64,000 nt of DNA from Capitella teleta (lineage: Eukaryota > Annelida > Polychaeta > Capitellidae). Under the pieces are notes generated by a model, which was not told the origin of the DNA, ran no database searches, and saw only the letters and a program-made list of their open reading frames with translations. The position numbers were made by a program, and so were the translations under genes. The stretch lies in the NCBI GenBank assembly GCA_000328365.1, contig KB305378.1, forward strand, positions 50,067 to 114,066. Reading direction: 5' to 3'. Positions 45,638 through 61,396 of the stretch are shown here, one piece after another (the stretch's first letter is position 1; the number at the start of each line of letters is the position of its first letter).

Positions 45638-45825
45638 CCCACAGGGGGTCTTACCAGTGAGCGAGCATATATGGACCAAACTCAATATGCAGTGAATGCT
45701 TACTCTCTATATATGATATTATTATATACTGTCTAGAAGGCTGCATAGGCATTCCATGTATCCATCGCCCACTGGTAAGACCCCCTGTGATATAACCCAA
45801 GCTCACTGTTAAGACTCCCTGTGGG
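45638..45825. mobile_element. Short inverted-repeat element, about 188 bp
   Basis: Left arm 45638-45662 reads CCCACAGGGGGTCTTACCAG then TGAGC. The right end 45801-45825 is its reverse complement with two mismatches. A further inverted copy lies just inside (45767-45789). The layout is one arm on the left, two in tandem on the right. No coding capacity and no clear target duplication; it looks MITE-like. Confidence 0.65.
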
Positions 45826-46782
45826 CTAACCTCAGCAAGAAATTCCACTCATTTGAATGCACTCATTTGCATGCATTTCCAACGAACAGGCTGATTAGTT
45901 TCTCCTTCACCGTCAGTTCACCAATTCGCTCTGAAATATTGCTCAAGCCGGCTCAGAGCAAGAATATTTTCTCTCTCAAGTCCAGAAACATATGTGAGGC
46001 TCCACGGTAATCTCGTTTCACGACTCCTATTGCTATAATCATCCCCACAGATCATGGCTCCAGAATGCAGCTAGCTCCACGGCAAAATCCCTGATATGTT
46101 GCACAGTGCACAGCAGATATAGAGGCGATTTTGAGCTAGGACAATGTTTAGCGTTTTTGAGATTATCGGTCTATTTAATGCAGAATTCATTCTTTTTCAT
46201 GATGGTATATGTCTTAATACTCAGATCACAATATAAATGCACAAATTATTGTTTATAATTGAGGCGCCCCTAAGAACAATAGGTCGAATAGCGATGCTTT
46301 TATTGATTGAATTTCTCAGAATATGCATTTGTGGGTTATCTGACTTCAAATGGCCATATCTCAGTGACCGATCAACATATTTCTTTAAAACAACCACCAA
46401 AAATTCCAGCTTTTCAACCTCTACCTCATGACATAACTAACTCACATATTGTGTAAGCACTGCTGGGGAATGTCTCTAGAATCAGCAAGGTCGCTTCTTT
46501 TATTGGCTAATAAATTGATTCGTGTTTATTGAAGGGACGGATTATTTTAGTTGAGTTGCGTACACTCTTCAATCAGCTTGGACTTTGCAACAATCTATAA
46601 TCTATACACGTGTTGCTTATCAGAGACACCACACACTGTGATAGTTTGATACTCTTCAAGATAATCTGGTCGAAGGTTAATTCATTAGGAGTCTGCACAC
46701 AGGTTTTTATGCGCACAATTCTCAATAAGGATCTGTATTTTTAGGGTGAATTTCGGATATTGCAATTGGCCACAACGTCAAC

Positions 46783-50919
<4,137 letters not shown>

Positions 50920-52234
50920 ATCTCTGCTCCCTCATGAAATGCTCTGCTTGCGTATGTGATGGTCCGCGGCAAAGAAATATGTCGCCTCGCTGAGATTCAA
51001 GCGATTGTAGTGCACTAGGCATGCTTCATTGATTTTTGGATATCAAGTTATTCCTGCTAGAATAAATTTTGTTTTCTCATGGTGTAAAAAAGATTACTAA
51101 ATGATAACTTTTACGTAAATGAAAAGTCACATTTAATGAGATGACCTCTTCCATAAATCATCAATAAGACAAGAACAATAATAACATTAATACGCTCTTA
51201 CCGGGTATTATCGTCATTCTGCATTGTTCAGGTGGCCGACACTCGCAAGTATTCTACGTCAGTGGAAAGCTTTCTCCTCTTTGTTAAAATATTAACTACA
51301 TATTATATGGAAACACCAACCAGTGAGAGAGCTCGAAAGGGACTGTGTTGACCTAAATATATGATCATGTGATTGTAATTAGCAGCTTGCTAAATTATCT
51401 CAATTCCCATTTTGTGATGATCACTATCAAAAAAGCCTTATCTCTGAGAGTAAATGGAGATAATAATGTTTGTAGCATTCTGCTCAGTTTAATCCCCTCC
51501 ACAACAGTAGCACATATAGTATCTATGAAAAAATATCTGCCATTATCACTGGTTTTGCCGTGGAGCATCACATATTTTGTCAAAATACCGGGCGCATATC
51601 ATTTGCATGTCATTAGATTCACCAGCAAGCTTGAAATTTGAATTCTTGTTCACAATCTGCTAGATTGACCCCCCCATAATAGCTTATCAAGCATGAATTG
51701 AGTGAAAAAGCAAGCATTTTTATTCATTGTTAATTTATTCGGCTGATTGGATAACCGTATTTGCAACCGAGCGCGCATGTGGAGAACGCCTCGACATGCT
51801 CAGCTTATCTGATGGCAAATGACCCATGCACGTTGTATTTTTACGACCACAGTTAATTGAATTCAGACTCATTTAATTCCATTGAATGTTGTCAGTATTG
51901 CTCACTGCCCCGATTAATTCACTTGAAAATTTTTTGTTTCATCACAAATATATTCACTGTACGTTGTACATTATTTTGTGTTCCATTGCCTTCTTTACCA
52001 GTGAAATGTCACTAAATATAATCATACAAATCATAATGGTTTGTACACTATACAGCAATTAATAGGCATTTCTGCTATTCACTAATCTTAATAGGCTTTT
52101 ATAGTAGCCGCGCACACTCCCACAGGGTAAGCAGTCACTTCTGGCGTCTGCAATCCACAATTAACTTGGCGCTCAGTAATAGTTTTGTGTAGTTTTTATT
52201 TTGTTGTCAACAATGAATAAACGGTGAAAGGGAT
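50920..52234. other. Intergenic after PEX6
   Basis: PEX6 3' UTR to about 51080, then AT-rich sequence with no supported gene or repeat. A T run (52231-52248) marks the approach to the LINE. Confidence 0.5.
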
Positions 52235-53640
52235 TTTTTTTTTTTTTTGAAAAAGGAGGGTGGGATGGATACAAGGATGTCTTTATTGAATGCGACGCTG
52301 ATGGCAGCGGGTGTCATGTGCATGTGGTCTGTGTTGAGGGTGAGGGCCGGGTGGGACCCTGACAATGTAGGGGGCTATTTGTGTGGGATGTGCTCGGCAC
52401 AGAAAGTGGGGGAGCTGAAGAGGGAGGTGACGAAACTGAAAGGAATGATCAAGCTAAATGAGGCTATGAATGTGAACCATGATGATGTGAGGAACTGTGA
52501 TGATGATGTGAACTGTGGTGAATCCGGTTCCTCTAGGATAAAGATTCGACATTGTTGAAGCGACCAACTGTTTCAAGACCTATCTCATTCAGTGAAGCTT
52601 TGACTTGGAGTGACTTGAACGGAACAGAGAATACCAGGAAGGAGGAATGGAAAGTGGTGGTTCGGAAGGAGGTGCGGAGGAGCTGCGTGGAGGAGAGGAG
52701 AAAGAAAAGGGTGATGGTGATTGGGCTGAAGGAAGAGGACAATATCAGTGCAAGAGAGCAGGCGGAGAAGATTTGGAAGGTGTTGGAGGTGAAAGAGAGG
52801 CCTATGACGGTGGAGAGGTTCTCTAGGAGAAGAAATGAAATGAATGTGACGCGACCAGTGATGGTGGAAGTAGAATATTTTGAAAAGAAGACAGGTGCTG
52901 GCGAGGAGCGAGTTTTTCCGGGGTGTTTTTTTTTATGCCAGGATCTGAGCAGGGATGGGAGGCAGCAGATAAAGGTGGAGCGAGGGGAGATGGGACAGAA
53001 GAAGATGCAGGAGTTCAGAGAGAGGAAAGAAGAGGAGACAGCGGTGAAGGAGGTGGAAGAAGTGACGACTCAACCCCTCAGGAAGTCACAGAGACTCGAG
53101 CCTCAAGACCCAGCTCCGTGGTAGTTGGTCGGACGCATTCAGGAGCAGGAAGGAGGAGTGGTGACGATAAGAGATGAGAAGATGATGGCGAAAGGAGAAA
53201 CACGAAGAAAGACTTACGTCTAATTGTGCAGAGTGTCCGGAAGATATCTGGGATGTTTAAGCAAAGAGAGTTGGTGAAGTGGTTGGAGGAGAGAAGGATT
53301 GATGTATGCTGCATCACTGAGACCGGACTTTTGGGTGATGAGTTTGTGGAGCCTGGAAGGATGCTCAGATGATACGGCAGCAACAGGGACCCTGAAAGAG
53401 GACGTAGAGGTGGTGTTGGCTTTTTGGTGAGGAGAGAGTTTGAAGTGAGTGTGCTTGGCAAAGGAGATGACTTCTTGGTGCTCTCTGTCTGTTGTGATGA
53501 TGGGTCAAAGTTGGTGGTTGGTGGAGTGTTTCAGCGGTGGGAGGGCTCGGACCTCATCAGAAATGAAAAGAGTAAACGACCAGTTTGCAGGGAATGATGC
53601 AGTGTGTGACTGAGGAGTCGACTGCTCAGATGAACCAGGT

Positions 53641-53769
53641 GAGTGAGTGAGTGAGTGAGTGATGGGGTTTTACGGCTCCACCCAACCCATTCGGGTGATA
53701 CGGGCGCCAGAACAGAAGGCCCGGGACCGGGGTTTCCCCCTACTCTTATCGATAAATCCCAAGGGTTCT
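53641..53769 (-). mobile_element. 129-bp SINE-like insertion nested in the LINE, 13-bp target duplication
   Basis: Flanked by a perfect 13-bp direct repeat AGATGAACCAGGT (53628-53640 and 53770-53782), so the host LINE sequence is interrupted cleanly. In minus orientation the element ends GGAGCCGTAAAACCCC followed by (TCAC)n. Its body (CCCGGTCCCGGGCCTTCTG, TGGCGCCCGTATCA) matches the 3' end of the tRNA-headed retroposon at 57929-58039. I read it as a 5'-truncated relative of that element. It is younger than the LINE it sits in. Confidence 0.85.
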
Positions 53770-55311
53770 TTAGATGAACCAGGTGTACAGAGAAGAGTTA
53801 AGGACTGGTGGGACGAGGAAGTCGAGGCAGTAATCCAGAAGTGGAGAAGCCTGAACAGAGAGTGGAGGAGGCTTCGGAGGGACATCAGGCCTGATCAAGT
53901 GCAGGTTGAAGAGGCTAAGGCTCGATATGAGGTGGCTAAGGCTGAAACCAAGGTGCTGCTGGCGAAGAAGGTTGAACTGAGAATTGCTGACTTCTTCAGA
54001 AGCTGTGGTCGGGGGGTGGCAAGGACGGAGGCCATCTTCAAGGAGCTGAGGAGATGGACCGGGTGGCAGAGGGAGGAGGTGCTGATGAGCTTAGTCAGAA
54101 GTGATGGGAGTGTGGCGGAGGGAGAAGAAGAGGTGAAGGAGGAAGTGGCCCGAGTTTGGGGCTCAGACTGCTCAGTCTTGAACGTAAGAGGCGGAGCAGA
54201 GTACGGAGTGGTGAAGGAGACCTTTGAGATGGTGGAGGGAGACAACCTGGTGTCAATGTTGGAGCTGGATCGAGCACTGCAGCAATTAAAGTGTGGAAAG
54301 GCAATGGACGATAGTGGTGTGGTGGGAGAGTATGTCAGAGGTCTCGGTGAGAGAGGGAGACAGGCGTTGAGGGAGGATCTTGAGAGATGGTGTGGTTCCG
54401 GAGGAGTGGAGGAGGAGTAGAATGGCGCTGTTGAGCAAGGGTGGTGACCGACGAGTAGTTCTCAACTACAGGCCGGTTGCCATCATCAACATCTTGTGCA
54501 AGACGCTCATGCATGTGTTGAGAGTTAGAGTAGAGAGGTGGGCCGAGAGCCATGGGCTGTTCATGGAGCGACAGAGTGCGTTCAGGAGATGCCGAAGAGG
54601 TGATGAGAACCTGTTCATACTTGAAAAGTTTTTTGAGTTGGCTAGCTAGATGTAGGAAGGAGAAGTTGTTGGTGTGCTTTAATTCGTGACCTGGCAAAAG
54701 CGTTTGACAGGGTGGATCGAAAGAAGATGATCAAAGTATTGCGTATGAAAGGCCTCAGCAAGAAGATTGTGAGTGTGCTTCAGGACATCTACAGTGAGAG
54801 TGAGGTGGAATTCGTGGTAGGAGGTGTGAGGTCTGACTGGGTGAAGGCTACAAGTGGAGTCAGGCAGGGGTGCCCACTGTCGCCGGCATTGTTCAACTTA
54901 TACATTGCAGATGTTGAGCAATGTTTGAGAGCGATAGGTGGGGGAGTGCGGTACTCAGTGGAGCGAGGAGGTGGTTTTGTGGTGGAGAGGTGCAATGGGT
55001 TGTTGTATGCGGATGACATTTGTATCTTGGCCAATTCTTCAGAGGAGATGGGAGAGATTTTGAGAGCTGTTGCATGGTGTTGTGATGGAGGAGTTTGGAA
55101 TGGAGATAGTGAAGCGAAGTCGAGTGTGGTGAGGTTCAACCAAGAACCAAGACAAGAGAAGTGGAAGCTTGGCGGATGGCAAGTGTGCAAAAGTGGAGTA
55201 GCAAAGTACCTGGGGATGTCAGTGGTTGGAGGTGTTGGAGGAGGTTTTTTTTTGGTGTGTCTGGAAGGATGAAAATGTTGACTGTTGACTGTTGACTGAG
55301 TGCTGGGGATG

Positions 55312-55361
55312 NNNNNNNNNNNNNNNNNNNNNNNNNNNNNNNNNNNNNNNNNNNNNNNNNN
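55312..55361. other. Assembly gap (50 N)
   Basis: Run of exactly 50 N inside the LINE, after a GTTGACT repeat. Likely a scaffolding gap of unknown true size. Confidence 1.
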
Positions 55362-56260
55362 CGTATGGTTGCTGAGGTGGGGAGAGCTGCGTTGCTGGAG
55401 ATTGGCCTTCAGGAGGTTGAAAGGATGGTGCTGATATTTTATTGGCATGAATTGGCCCATTTGATATGGAGGAGGAGAGTGTCAGAGACCGGAAGAGAGA
55501 TGTGTGAGGTGGTAGAAGACTGGATACGTGACATGACCAAAGAGAAAATGAATGAACTAGTGATGGAGGTGGGCAAGGAGGAGTGGATGAGGTCGTTGCA
55601 AAGCACAGAGTTGACGAGGGAGTATGCGGTGGATAAGGAAACTGTGAAGTTGGTGAGTTATGCTGATGGAATTGTTGGAGCAAGAATGAGGATGCTTCTG
55701 AGCGGAGATTGCCCGGCGGTCAGGACCAATTCCTGCGTAGATTTGCGGTATGGAGAGGAGGAGAGAGATTGTTGTGTGGAGACAGACAGACAGACAGTCA
55801 GACAGACAGACAGAGGAACATGTTGCTGGACTGCATTCGGTATGAACATCTGAGGGAAGAGTGGAGGGAGAGGTGGAGAGTAGAGAAGGGAGACCAGAAT
55901 ATGATGGAGGGGTTCGTGGATTCTATACCTTGTTGAGGGAACTAGAGAGGAGTGGGTTGATGGCTGTTGGCCGGGTGCGGAATGCTAGAGAGAGGGTGGA
56001 GAAAATGAGAAGGGATAATTTTTTTATGTGTGAAAGGGTTAATTGTTTGTTGTGTGGGGCCTTATTTTTGTTATTTGTTATCCCTTCCTATCTTTGGGTC
56101 TAAAACTCTTCTTTTCTTTTTTGTTTTTAATTTTTGGAACAAGCGACCAACAAATGGTGGAATAGTCCTGTTATAAAAGGACTCAAATATTACGACCTGA
56201 CCTGACCGACCTGACGCTTGCATTATTTCAATTTAGTGAATTGACTTGTCGTGACTTGAC

Positions 56261-56316
56261 TTGACTTGATGGGTTGAAGTAGTGAGCAAAGCTCTTTTTG
56301 ACCCTTAGTTGTTGTT
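56261..56316. repeat. Dispersed repeat sharing sequence with 10181-10240
   Basis: A (TTGAC)n stretch, then GGGTTGAAGTAGTGAGCAAAG and TTAGTTGTTGT as at 10181-10240. It directly follows the LINE 3' tail. Confidence 0.6.
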
Positions 56317-56867
56317 ATTTTGTTATTGGATTGGATGGAGAGTGAGTTTTAGATGTTTGTGTGGTTGGATTTTAGGGGGTGGTGTTTGTAAGTTTTGTAA
56401 AGGCGAGATTTGAATATGTTAATGGTGGAAGAGTGAAGTGACGTCATGTGAAATCGAGTGAAATGGATGTACCAAAATAGGGGTGAGTTTTAATCGGTGT
56501 GTGCCTGTGTATCTTTTCAGTAGCACCGGAGACCAGTGAAGCATCATGCTTCGTCAATCGCCGAGCGTATTTTTTTTCGACAACGTATAGCTTTCTGGCG
56601 TGGCACTGCTGTCTGATTTTGACTTCCGCTGATTGGAAAACATTGAAAACATTTCGTGTCACTTCGTTCTCCAATGCATTGTAGTTTGGGTTTTGCACAT
56701 TCGATCACCGCAGAGATTCCTGAGATGAACCCAAACCCTGAAGTTCGCCACCGTGAGTTGAATTGGATGCATGACACTTGAACTCGCCTTTTTATCTGCT
56801 CATTAGACATTATGATTAGTATTTAGTGTTGATAAAAAAATCGAATTTCAATAATCAATTTGACAGG

Positions 56868-58039
56868 AGGGCCACCAAATAACTCAGTGGGTTTAACCGG
56901 TTGACTGCAATCCTATGCCGACCGTGGGGGTCGAGTTCCCGGGTTCGAGACCCGACCAGGCCACGGGCGTTATGATTGTGAATTATAATTGTAATTTGTT
57001 ATAATTGTAATTCGTTATTAATTGTAATTCGTTTTAATTGTAATTCTTCTGTGACTCTGTAGTGCTGCCCAACTGCGTAACAAGGTCGGGCCCTGTGTAC
57101 TACTGTCTATGGTGTTATGCATGATAAAGAACCCCAGTCTATTTGTTTTCACGCGGGCAATTGCTCTCCGCTCGCCATTGCTCTCCGCTCGCCATTGCTC
57201 GTGCAAAATTGATTTACGGGAGCAAAAAGTTGCTCGGCTACGATATTCTCTTGTTTACGTTCGCGAGAGGTTGCATGTTGAATCTCCTCCGAGTGTTGCC
57301 GAAGATTGCCGAAGTCCTTATTAAGAGACTTCGTTTTTCCCGCGTTTGTCTTCGGAGGCTGTCGGCCTCAAAGCGAGATTACCAATCGCCTTATATGGAA
57401 GCTGATGTTTCATGGATGAGAGGCCGAGTCCGATCGGCGCCCAGGGAAAATAAATTATGCGAACTCGAAGTGACATAGCAATGGTTTCAGTTTTGCTTTG
57501 CGACGGCACTAAAAGTTAATGCAGCAAGCATTATCGATTGTAAAAGAAGTTGAGGTATTGGAAGTGGCACCAAGGAGCATGCTCTTTCACGTCACATTAC
57601 TGGTATAGCAAATGCAGTAGCTCTGGAGTTAAAGAAATTGACCAATCCTAAATCTGAATCTGGTCATCAACCTGATCAGGCAAATGTCAACACCTCCATA
57701 TCCATAAAATTATCAAAAAAATCAGTGTGATTTGAATCTACATTTCATTCATGACTGATTTGAGATATAATGCAAAGAAAAGTAGCAAACATAAAAAGGA
57801 CCTAACCGGTAACTTAGTAATAGTTACTTAATTTTGATTAATTGTTTTTAGCTGAGCAAATTGCTCACCTATAGCATTTTAGGAGAGCTAAAAATTGCTC
57901 ACCTGGCCATTTTAAATCGTAAAGACTGGAACCCTTGGGAAACCCCGGTCCCGGGCCTTCTGTTCTGGCGCCCGTATCATCCAAATCAGCAAATGGTTTG
58001 CGTGGAGCCGTAAAACCCATCATGTCATATCATGTCATG
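56868..58039 (+). mobile_element. tRNA-headed retroposon, about 1.17 kb, with 13-bp target duplication
   Basis: A perfect 13-bp direct repeat TCAATTTGACAGG flanks it (56855-56867 and 58040-58052). The 5' end is tRNA-like with pol III A and B boxes (56880-56890, 56942-56952). The body includes short (TTAATTGTAATTCG)n repeats (56985-57045) and duplicated CTCTCCGCTCGCCATTG blocks (57163-57196). The 3' end has a conserved block (57929-58019) and a (CATGT)n tail. The 3' block recurs as the nested 129-bp copy at 53641-53769. No protein similarity was recognised, although a 111-codon ORF lies at 57143-57478. The structure fits a SINE-like, LINE-mobilised element, but it is unusually long for a SINE. 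Confidence 0.7.
56880..56952 (+). promoter_or_regulatory. RNA polymerase III internal promoter (A and B boxes) of the retroposon
   Basis: A box TAACTCAGTGG at 56880-56890 (consensus TRGCNNAGTGG) starts 12 nt inside the element. B box GGTTCGAGACC at 56942-56952 (consensus GGTTCGANTCC). The spacing is typical of tRNA-derived SINE heads. The tRNA fold itself looks degraded, so it is not called a tRNA gene. Confidence 0.75.
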
Positions 58040-58063
58040 TCAATTTGACAGGTCTGAGGTCAA

Positions 58064-58101
58064 GACTATACTAGAGACCCTTTAATTATAGGGTCTCTAG
58101 T
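58064..58101. repeat. Inverted repeat around TTAA; 22-bp arm shared with 5441-5462
   Basis: ACTAGAGACCCT and AGGGTCTCTAGT face each other across TTAATTAT. The left part, 58064-58085, is the reverse complement of 5441-5462 with one mismatch (TTAAAGGGTCTCTAGTATAG plus two bases). Probably the terminus of a small TTAA-targeting element. Confidence 0.55.
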
Positions 58102-58313
58102 TAAGACTAAAGATATAGTTATCGTCTTATGGAGCGGCTAAAGTCAAGCTAGATTCTTCACAGGCTTTTACCTTGTTTACTTAGATTTGGGAGCCCTGGT
58201 TCCCCTGATCATCGTCATGATCACCTTGGTTCGACCCCTTGATCAGTCATATCAGAGTAGGGGGCTAAGGGGAAGCTAGGAGATGTTAGCCTGTCAATGA
58301 AGGTTTGGTGTTA

Positions 58314-59163
58314 CAGTAAAACCTCAATGTGTCGAACGTCCGTCCCTCGAATGTCTCCCTGTGTCGAAGTGTTTTCGAAGTCCCAACGATTCTCCTATAC
58401 CTTACTATTAGCGTTAACATCCGTCCCTCGAATGTCTCAATCTCGAATTTATCCTCGTGTTGAAGTGTTTTCTGTGTCCTCGAGACATAGTTTCGATCTG
58501 TAGCTCGAAGTCGAAAAATTCGATGAGCCTATTTCTCAGTTTGGTAAATTCAAAGAGAGAGAGATATAGTTTGTTGTTTACAAATTAAGCATCAAAACAT
58601 CCCCGTCCCCACAAAGCAGTCGGCAGCCTTTATCTCTCCTCTGTTTAAGCCACGACCAGAGCTTTGATTGGCTGACTCCAAAGATCAACGGACCGTGGAT
58701 CTCAACTAAGCTATAAGGCATTGTTGTTGGTGTATTTGTGATGATCTTTGATGAATGATCGACAAAAGATCGCGACCAGAGCTTGGTTGACTACTAAAAT
58801 CAATAGACAGTGGATTTCGACTAAGGCATTGTTGTTGGTGTGCTTGTGATGAATTGTCGACAAAAGACCACGCCCATTCGAAGCTAGAATTAATTAAAGA
58901 AATCCAGCCTTAGATCTACACGTTGATAAATATTTGTTAATTAAAAGTTCCAATCTCAATTTCTCCTAATCATTTCTCGTAAGTCATGAGATCACCGTTC
59001 AGAGCTTATGAGTTCATAACGCATGCAGTTAATCATAACATCAGAGCACGGTTTGGGATCATAACGGTCATATCATAAAGGCCTTCGATCTGTCCGTCGA
59101 AGTATCCTTGAGTCGAAGTATTTGAACTAACCCCACGAACTTCGACACATCAAGGTTTTACTG
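58314..59163. mobile_element. Non-autonomous pogo/Tigger-like element, about 850 bp
   Basis: Terminal inverted repeats CAGTAAAACCTCAATGTGTC and, at the right, the complement reading CAGTAAAACCTTGATGTGTC, flanked by TA on both sides (58312-58313, 59164-59165). CAGTAAAACCTCGAT-type ends and TA targets are typical of pogo-like Tc1/mariner elements. The interior has an imperfect duplication (about 58650-58760 and 58775-58870) and no transposase frame. Confidence 0.8.
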
Positions 59164-59165
59164 TA

Positions 59166-60714
59166 GCTAAAACATGGTCAACATGTTAAACACTAGTTGA
59201 TTCATGACACACTTCCCGTTGTGAAACAATGACGGGACATAATTTGTTACTATAGAGTCCGAGGGCTGGGTTAGCAAGTTAAAGAATAGCATAGGTGGTT
59301 GATATGGGCTACCATTGTTGAGGGTAGCTCAGTTGGAATAAATGTTAAAAATATGTCGCATGTAAAAAGGGAAATTAAAATTGAGGGAAGCACTAATGAA
59401 TGGATGAAGAATCTGCATCTCTTGGCACTGCCATAGTCGACCACATGAACAGGGGGATAAACAGAACAACCTTTGACCTTTGATCTTTCCATCCTGGACC
59501 TGCAAGGATTGCCACGGACCTTCACTGCAGTTACACAGTTTACATGCCGGCACCTGTATGGGACAGTCCTACGGGCATTTGGTAGATGTTATATTTTAGT
59601 GGTTATGAGATCATTTGAGAGTAGGCATTTCGTGGCGAAGATAGCGGCAGAGAGCATTTTCAATAGTAAAAAACAGTTTTGCAGTTTTACTTGAGATTCA
59701 ATCAATTGTTGAGGAGTGACAAACACCCATTCTAGTGAACCGGTTGCATAATTTATTTGTGTGATAATTGTAGTTATGGGGGAATATTTGATTTTGTCCA
59801 AATATTCAAAGCTGAAGTTTCGAGCAGTAGATATTCGTCAGAGTCGAAGATATACCCACTTCATTGCAGCAATAGCCAATTGGCACCATCATTCTATTGG
59901 CTAGTAACAGTAGTAAGCAGGGCTCGAAATAAGCGAAAAAGTTTACTTGCCATTTGGCGAGTAAGCAAGGAATTTTTATTCGCCAAAATTTATTTTTACT
60001 TGCCAGAAATTCTGAGGAATAATATAACATAAAATGAACACAATTATTTTATGAATGCAGGTATTTGATACATACCATGTCACTTTCTCTACCAATTTTA
60101 ATTTAGTTCGATCGTCTGACCATGCACTGCCATATAGCGCACCTTTATCTTAATTAGCAATGGGTCAAAAGCATTCAGTACTATCCCTCTGCCACTAAAG
60201 AGTGTGTTTACCACTACTGGGTTATGCTGGTATGTTGTACTGACCATGTGTCCACTCTGAATTAGGTGAGCCAAGACAGCCAACGAAAGAAAATTACAAA
60301 AGAAAACGCATGTTGACGCTGCCAATCCCTTGATTGACCCTTAGAGGGAATCTGTACAAGAATTTTTTTTAAACTCAGGCCACAATTAACTTGTCTGATG
60401 TGGCGTCAACATGGCGTCAGCTACTTCAAACTTGCTCACATGATATTAGGCGGCTGCATGGGCTCACAGTGTTCAGTTTTTAAACTGGGGATTGAGCAAA
60501 AATCTATTGCATTTGGATGTCTATGAGTATTTAACATAGCCAGTAGTCCCTGATTGCTGCAGATGCCTTTTGTTTTCTAGTTTAGTTGAATGTGAATGTT
60601 GCTTGAGTGTTCTGCATGTCCCTCCTTGAGTCTTGTCTCTCTAGTTATTAGCTCCTTTTTATCGTGTTATTAATTTGTGTGGAATATCTGAAGAGAAGTC
60701 TGAACAATTGGTCA
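59166..60714. other. Intergenic, no gene seen
   Basis: AT-rich with short ORFs that show no family resemblance. A patch at 59920-60020 (GCAGGGCTCGAAATAAGCG then repeated TTACTTGCC) looks like a dispersed repeat but has no copy elsewhere in this window. Confidence 0.4.
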
Positions 60715-60942
60715 TCTGCTTATCTCCCAATAAAATTTCAACTTTTGGACTTTGAAGTTTGAACTCTTCAATTCTTCAAATGTTATGAATTTTATTATGT
60801 GGTAATTTATTAATTGCTGAACATGTGCTCTGCTTATCTCCCAATAAAATTTCAACTTTTGGACTTTGAAGTTTGAACTCTTCAATTCTTCAAATGTTAT
60901 GAATTTTATTATGTGGTAATTTATTAATTGCTGAACATGTGC
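60715..60942. repeat. 114-bp exact tandem duplication
   Basis: TCTGCTTATCTCCCAATAAA starts at 60715 and again at 60829. The two 114-bp copies appear identical. This is either a very recent duplication or an assembly artefact. Confidence 0.9.
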
Positions 60943-60984
60943 TCTCATCCTAATCTTCAAATAAAGCAATCCATCATAAAGCTC

Positions 60985-61396
60985 ATGTTTTGGTTCATGT
61001 ATGCATGGTTCATGGCTCATGTATGCATGGCTCATGTATGCATGGCTCATGTATGCACATGCATGCATGGCTCATGTGTGCATGGCTTATGTCTGCATGG
61101 CTCATGGCTCATGTATGCACATGTATGCATGCATGGCTCATGTATGCATGGCACATGTATGCACATGTATGCATGGCTCATGTATGCATGGCTCATGTAT
61201 GCATGGCTCATGTATGCACATGCATGCATGGCTCATGTGTGCATGGCTTATGTCTGCATGGCTCATGGCTCATGTGTGCATGGCTTATGTCTGCATGGCT
61301 CATGGCTCATGTATGCATGGCTCATGTATGCACATGTATGCATGGCTCATGTGTGCATGGCTTATGTCTGCATGGCTCATGTATGCATGGCTCATT
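60985..61396. repeat. CATG-rich minisatellite
   Basis: Irregular tandem units built from GCATGGCTCATGTAT, with higher-order blocks containing GGCTTATGTCTGCATGG repeated about four times. All three plus frames and one minus frame stay open through it (MHGSC/AHVCM repeats). The repeat explains this; it is not a gene. Confidence 0.9.

Larger units (their letters stand above)
52235..56215 (+). mobile_element. Non-LTR retrotransposon (LINE) with ORF1 and RT, decayed
   Basis: ORF1-like part (52247-53122, frame changes near 52550): a coiled-coil/basic protein with RRM-like RKKRVMVIGLKEED. Endonuclease start near 53215-53530 (LEERRIDVCCITETGLLGDE), then a large internal loss. The RT region has LNYRPVAIINILCK (near 54470), SGVRQGCPLSPALFNLYIADV (near 54860) and the catalytic LLYADDICILA (near 55010). 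A C-terminal knuckle-like part near 55780-55850 has a (GACA)n expansion and ends in LLDCIRYEHLREEW. Frames break near 52550, 53370, 54420, 54650 and 55270, and a 50-N gap falls at 55312. The 3' end runs into ACCTGAC repeats at 56190-56215. Base use is G-rich on the sense strand, unlike neighbouring DNA. Clade is unresolved. Confidence 0.85.

Noticed and set aside
57143-57478. 111-codon ORF inside the tRNA-headed retroposon
   Set aside because: Contains duplicated CTCTCCGCTCGCCATTG blocks, no recognisable domain, and weak coding character; probably chance.
59325-59338. tRNA A-box-like GGTAGCTCAGTTGG
   Set aside because: No B box or tRNA fold downstream within 100 bp; a chance match.
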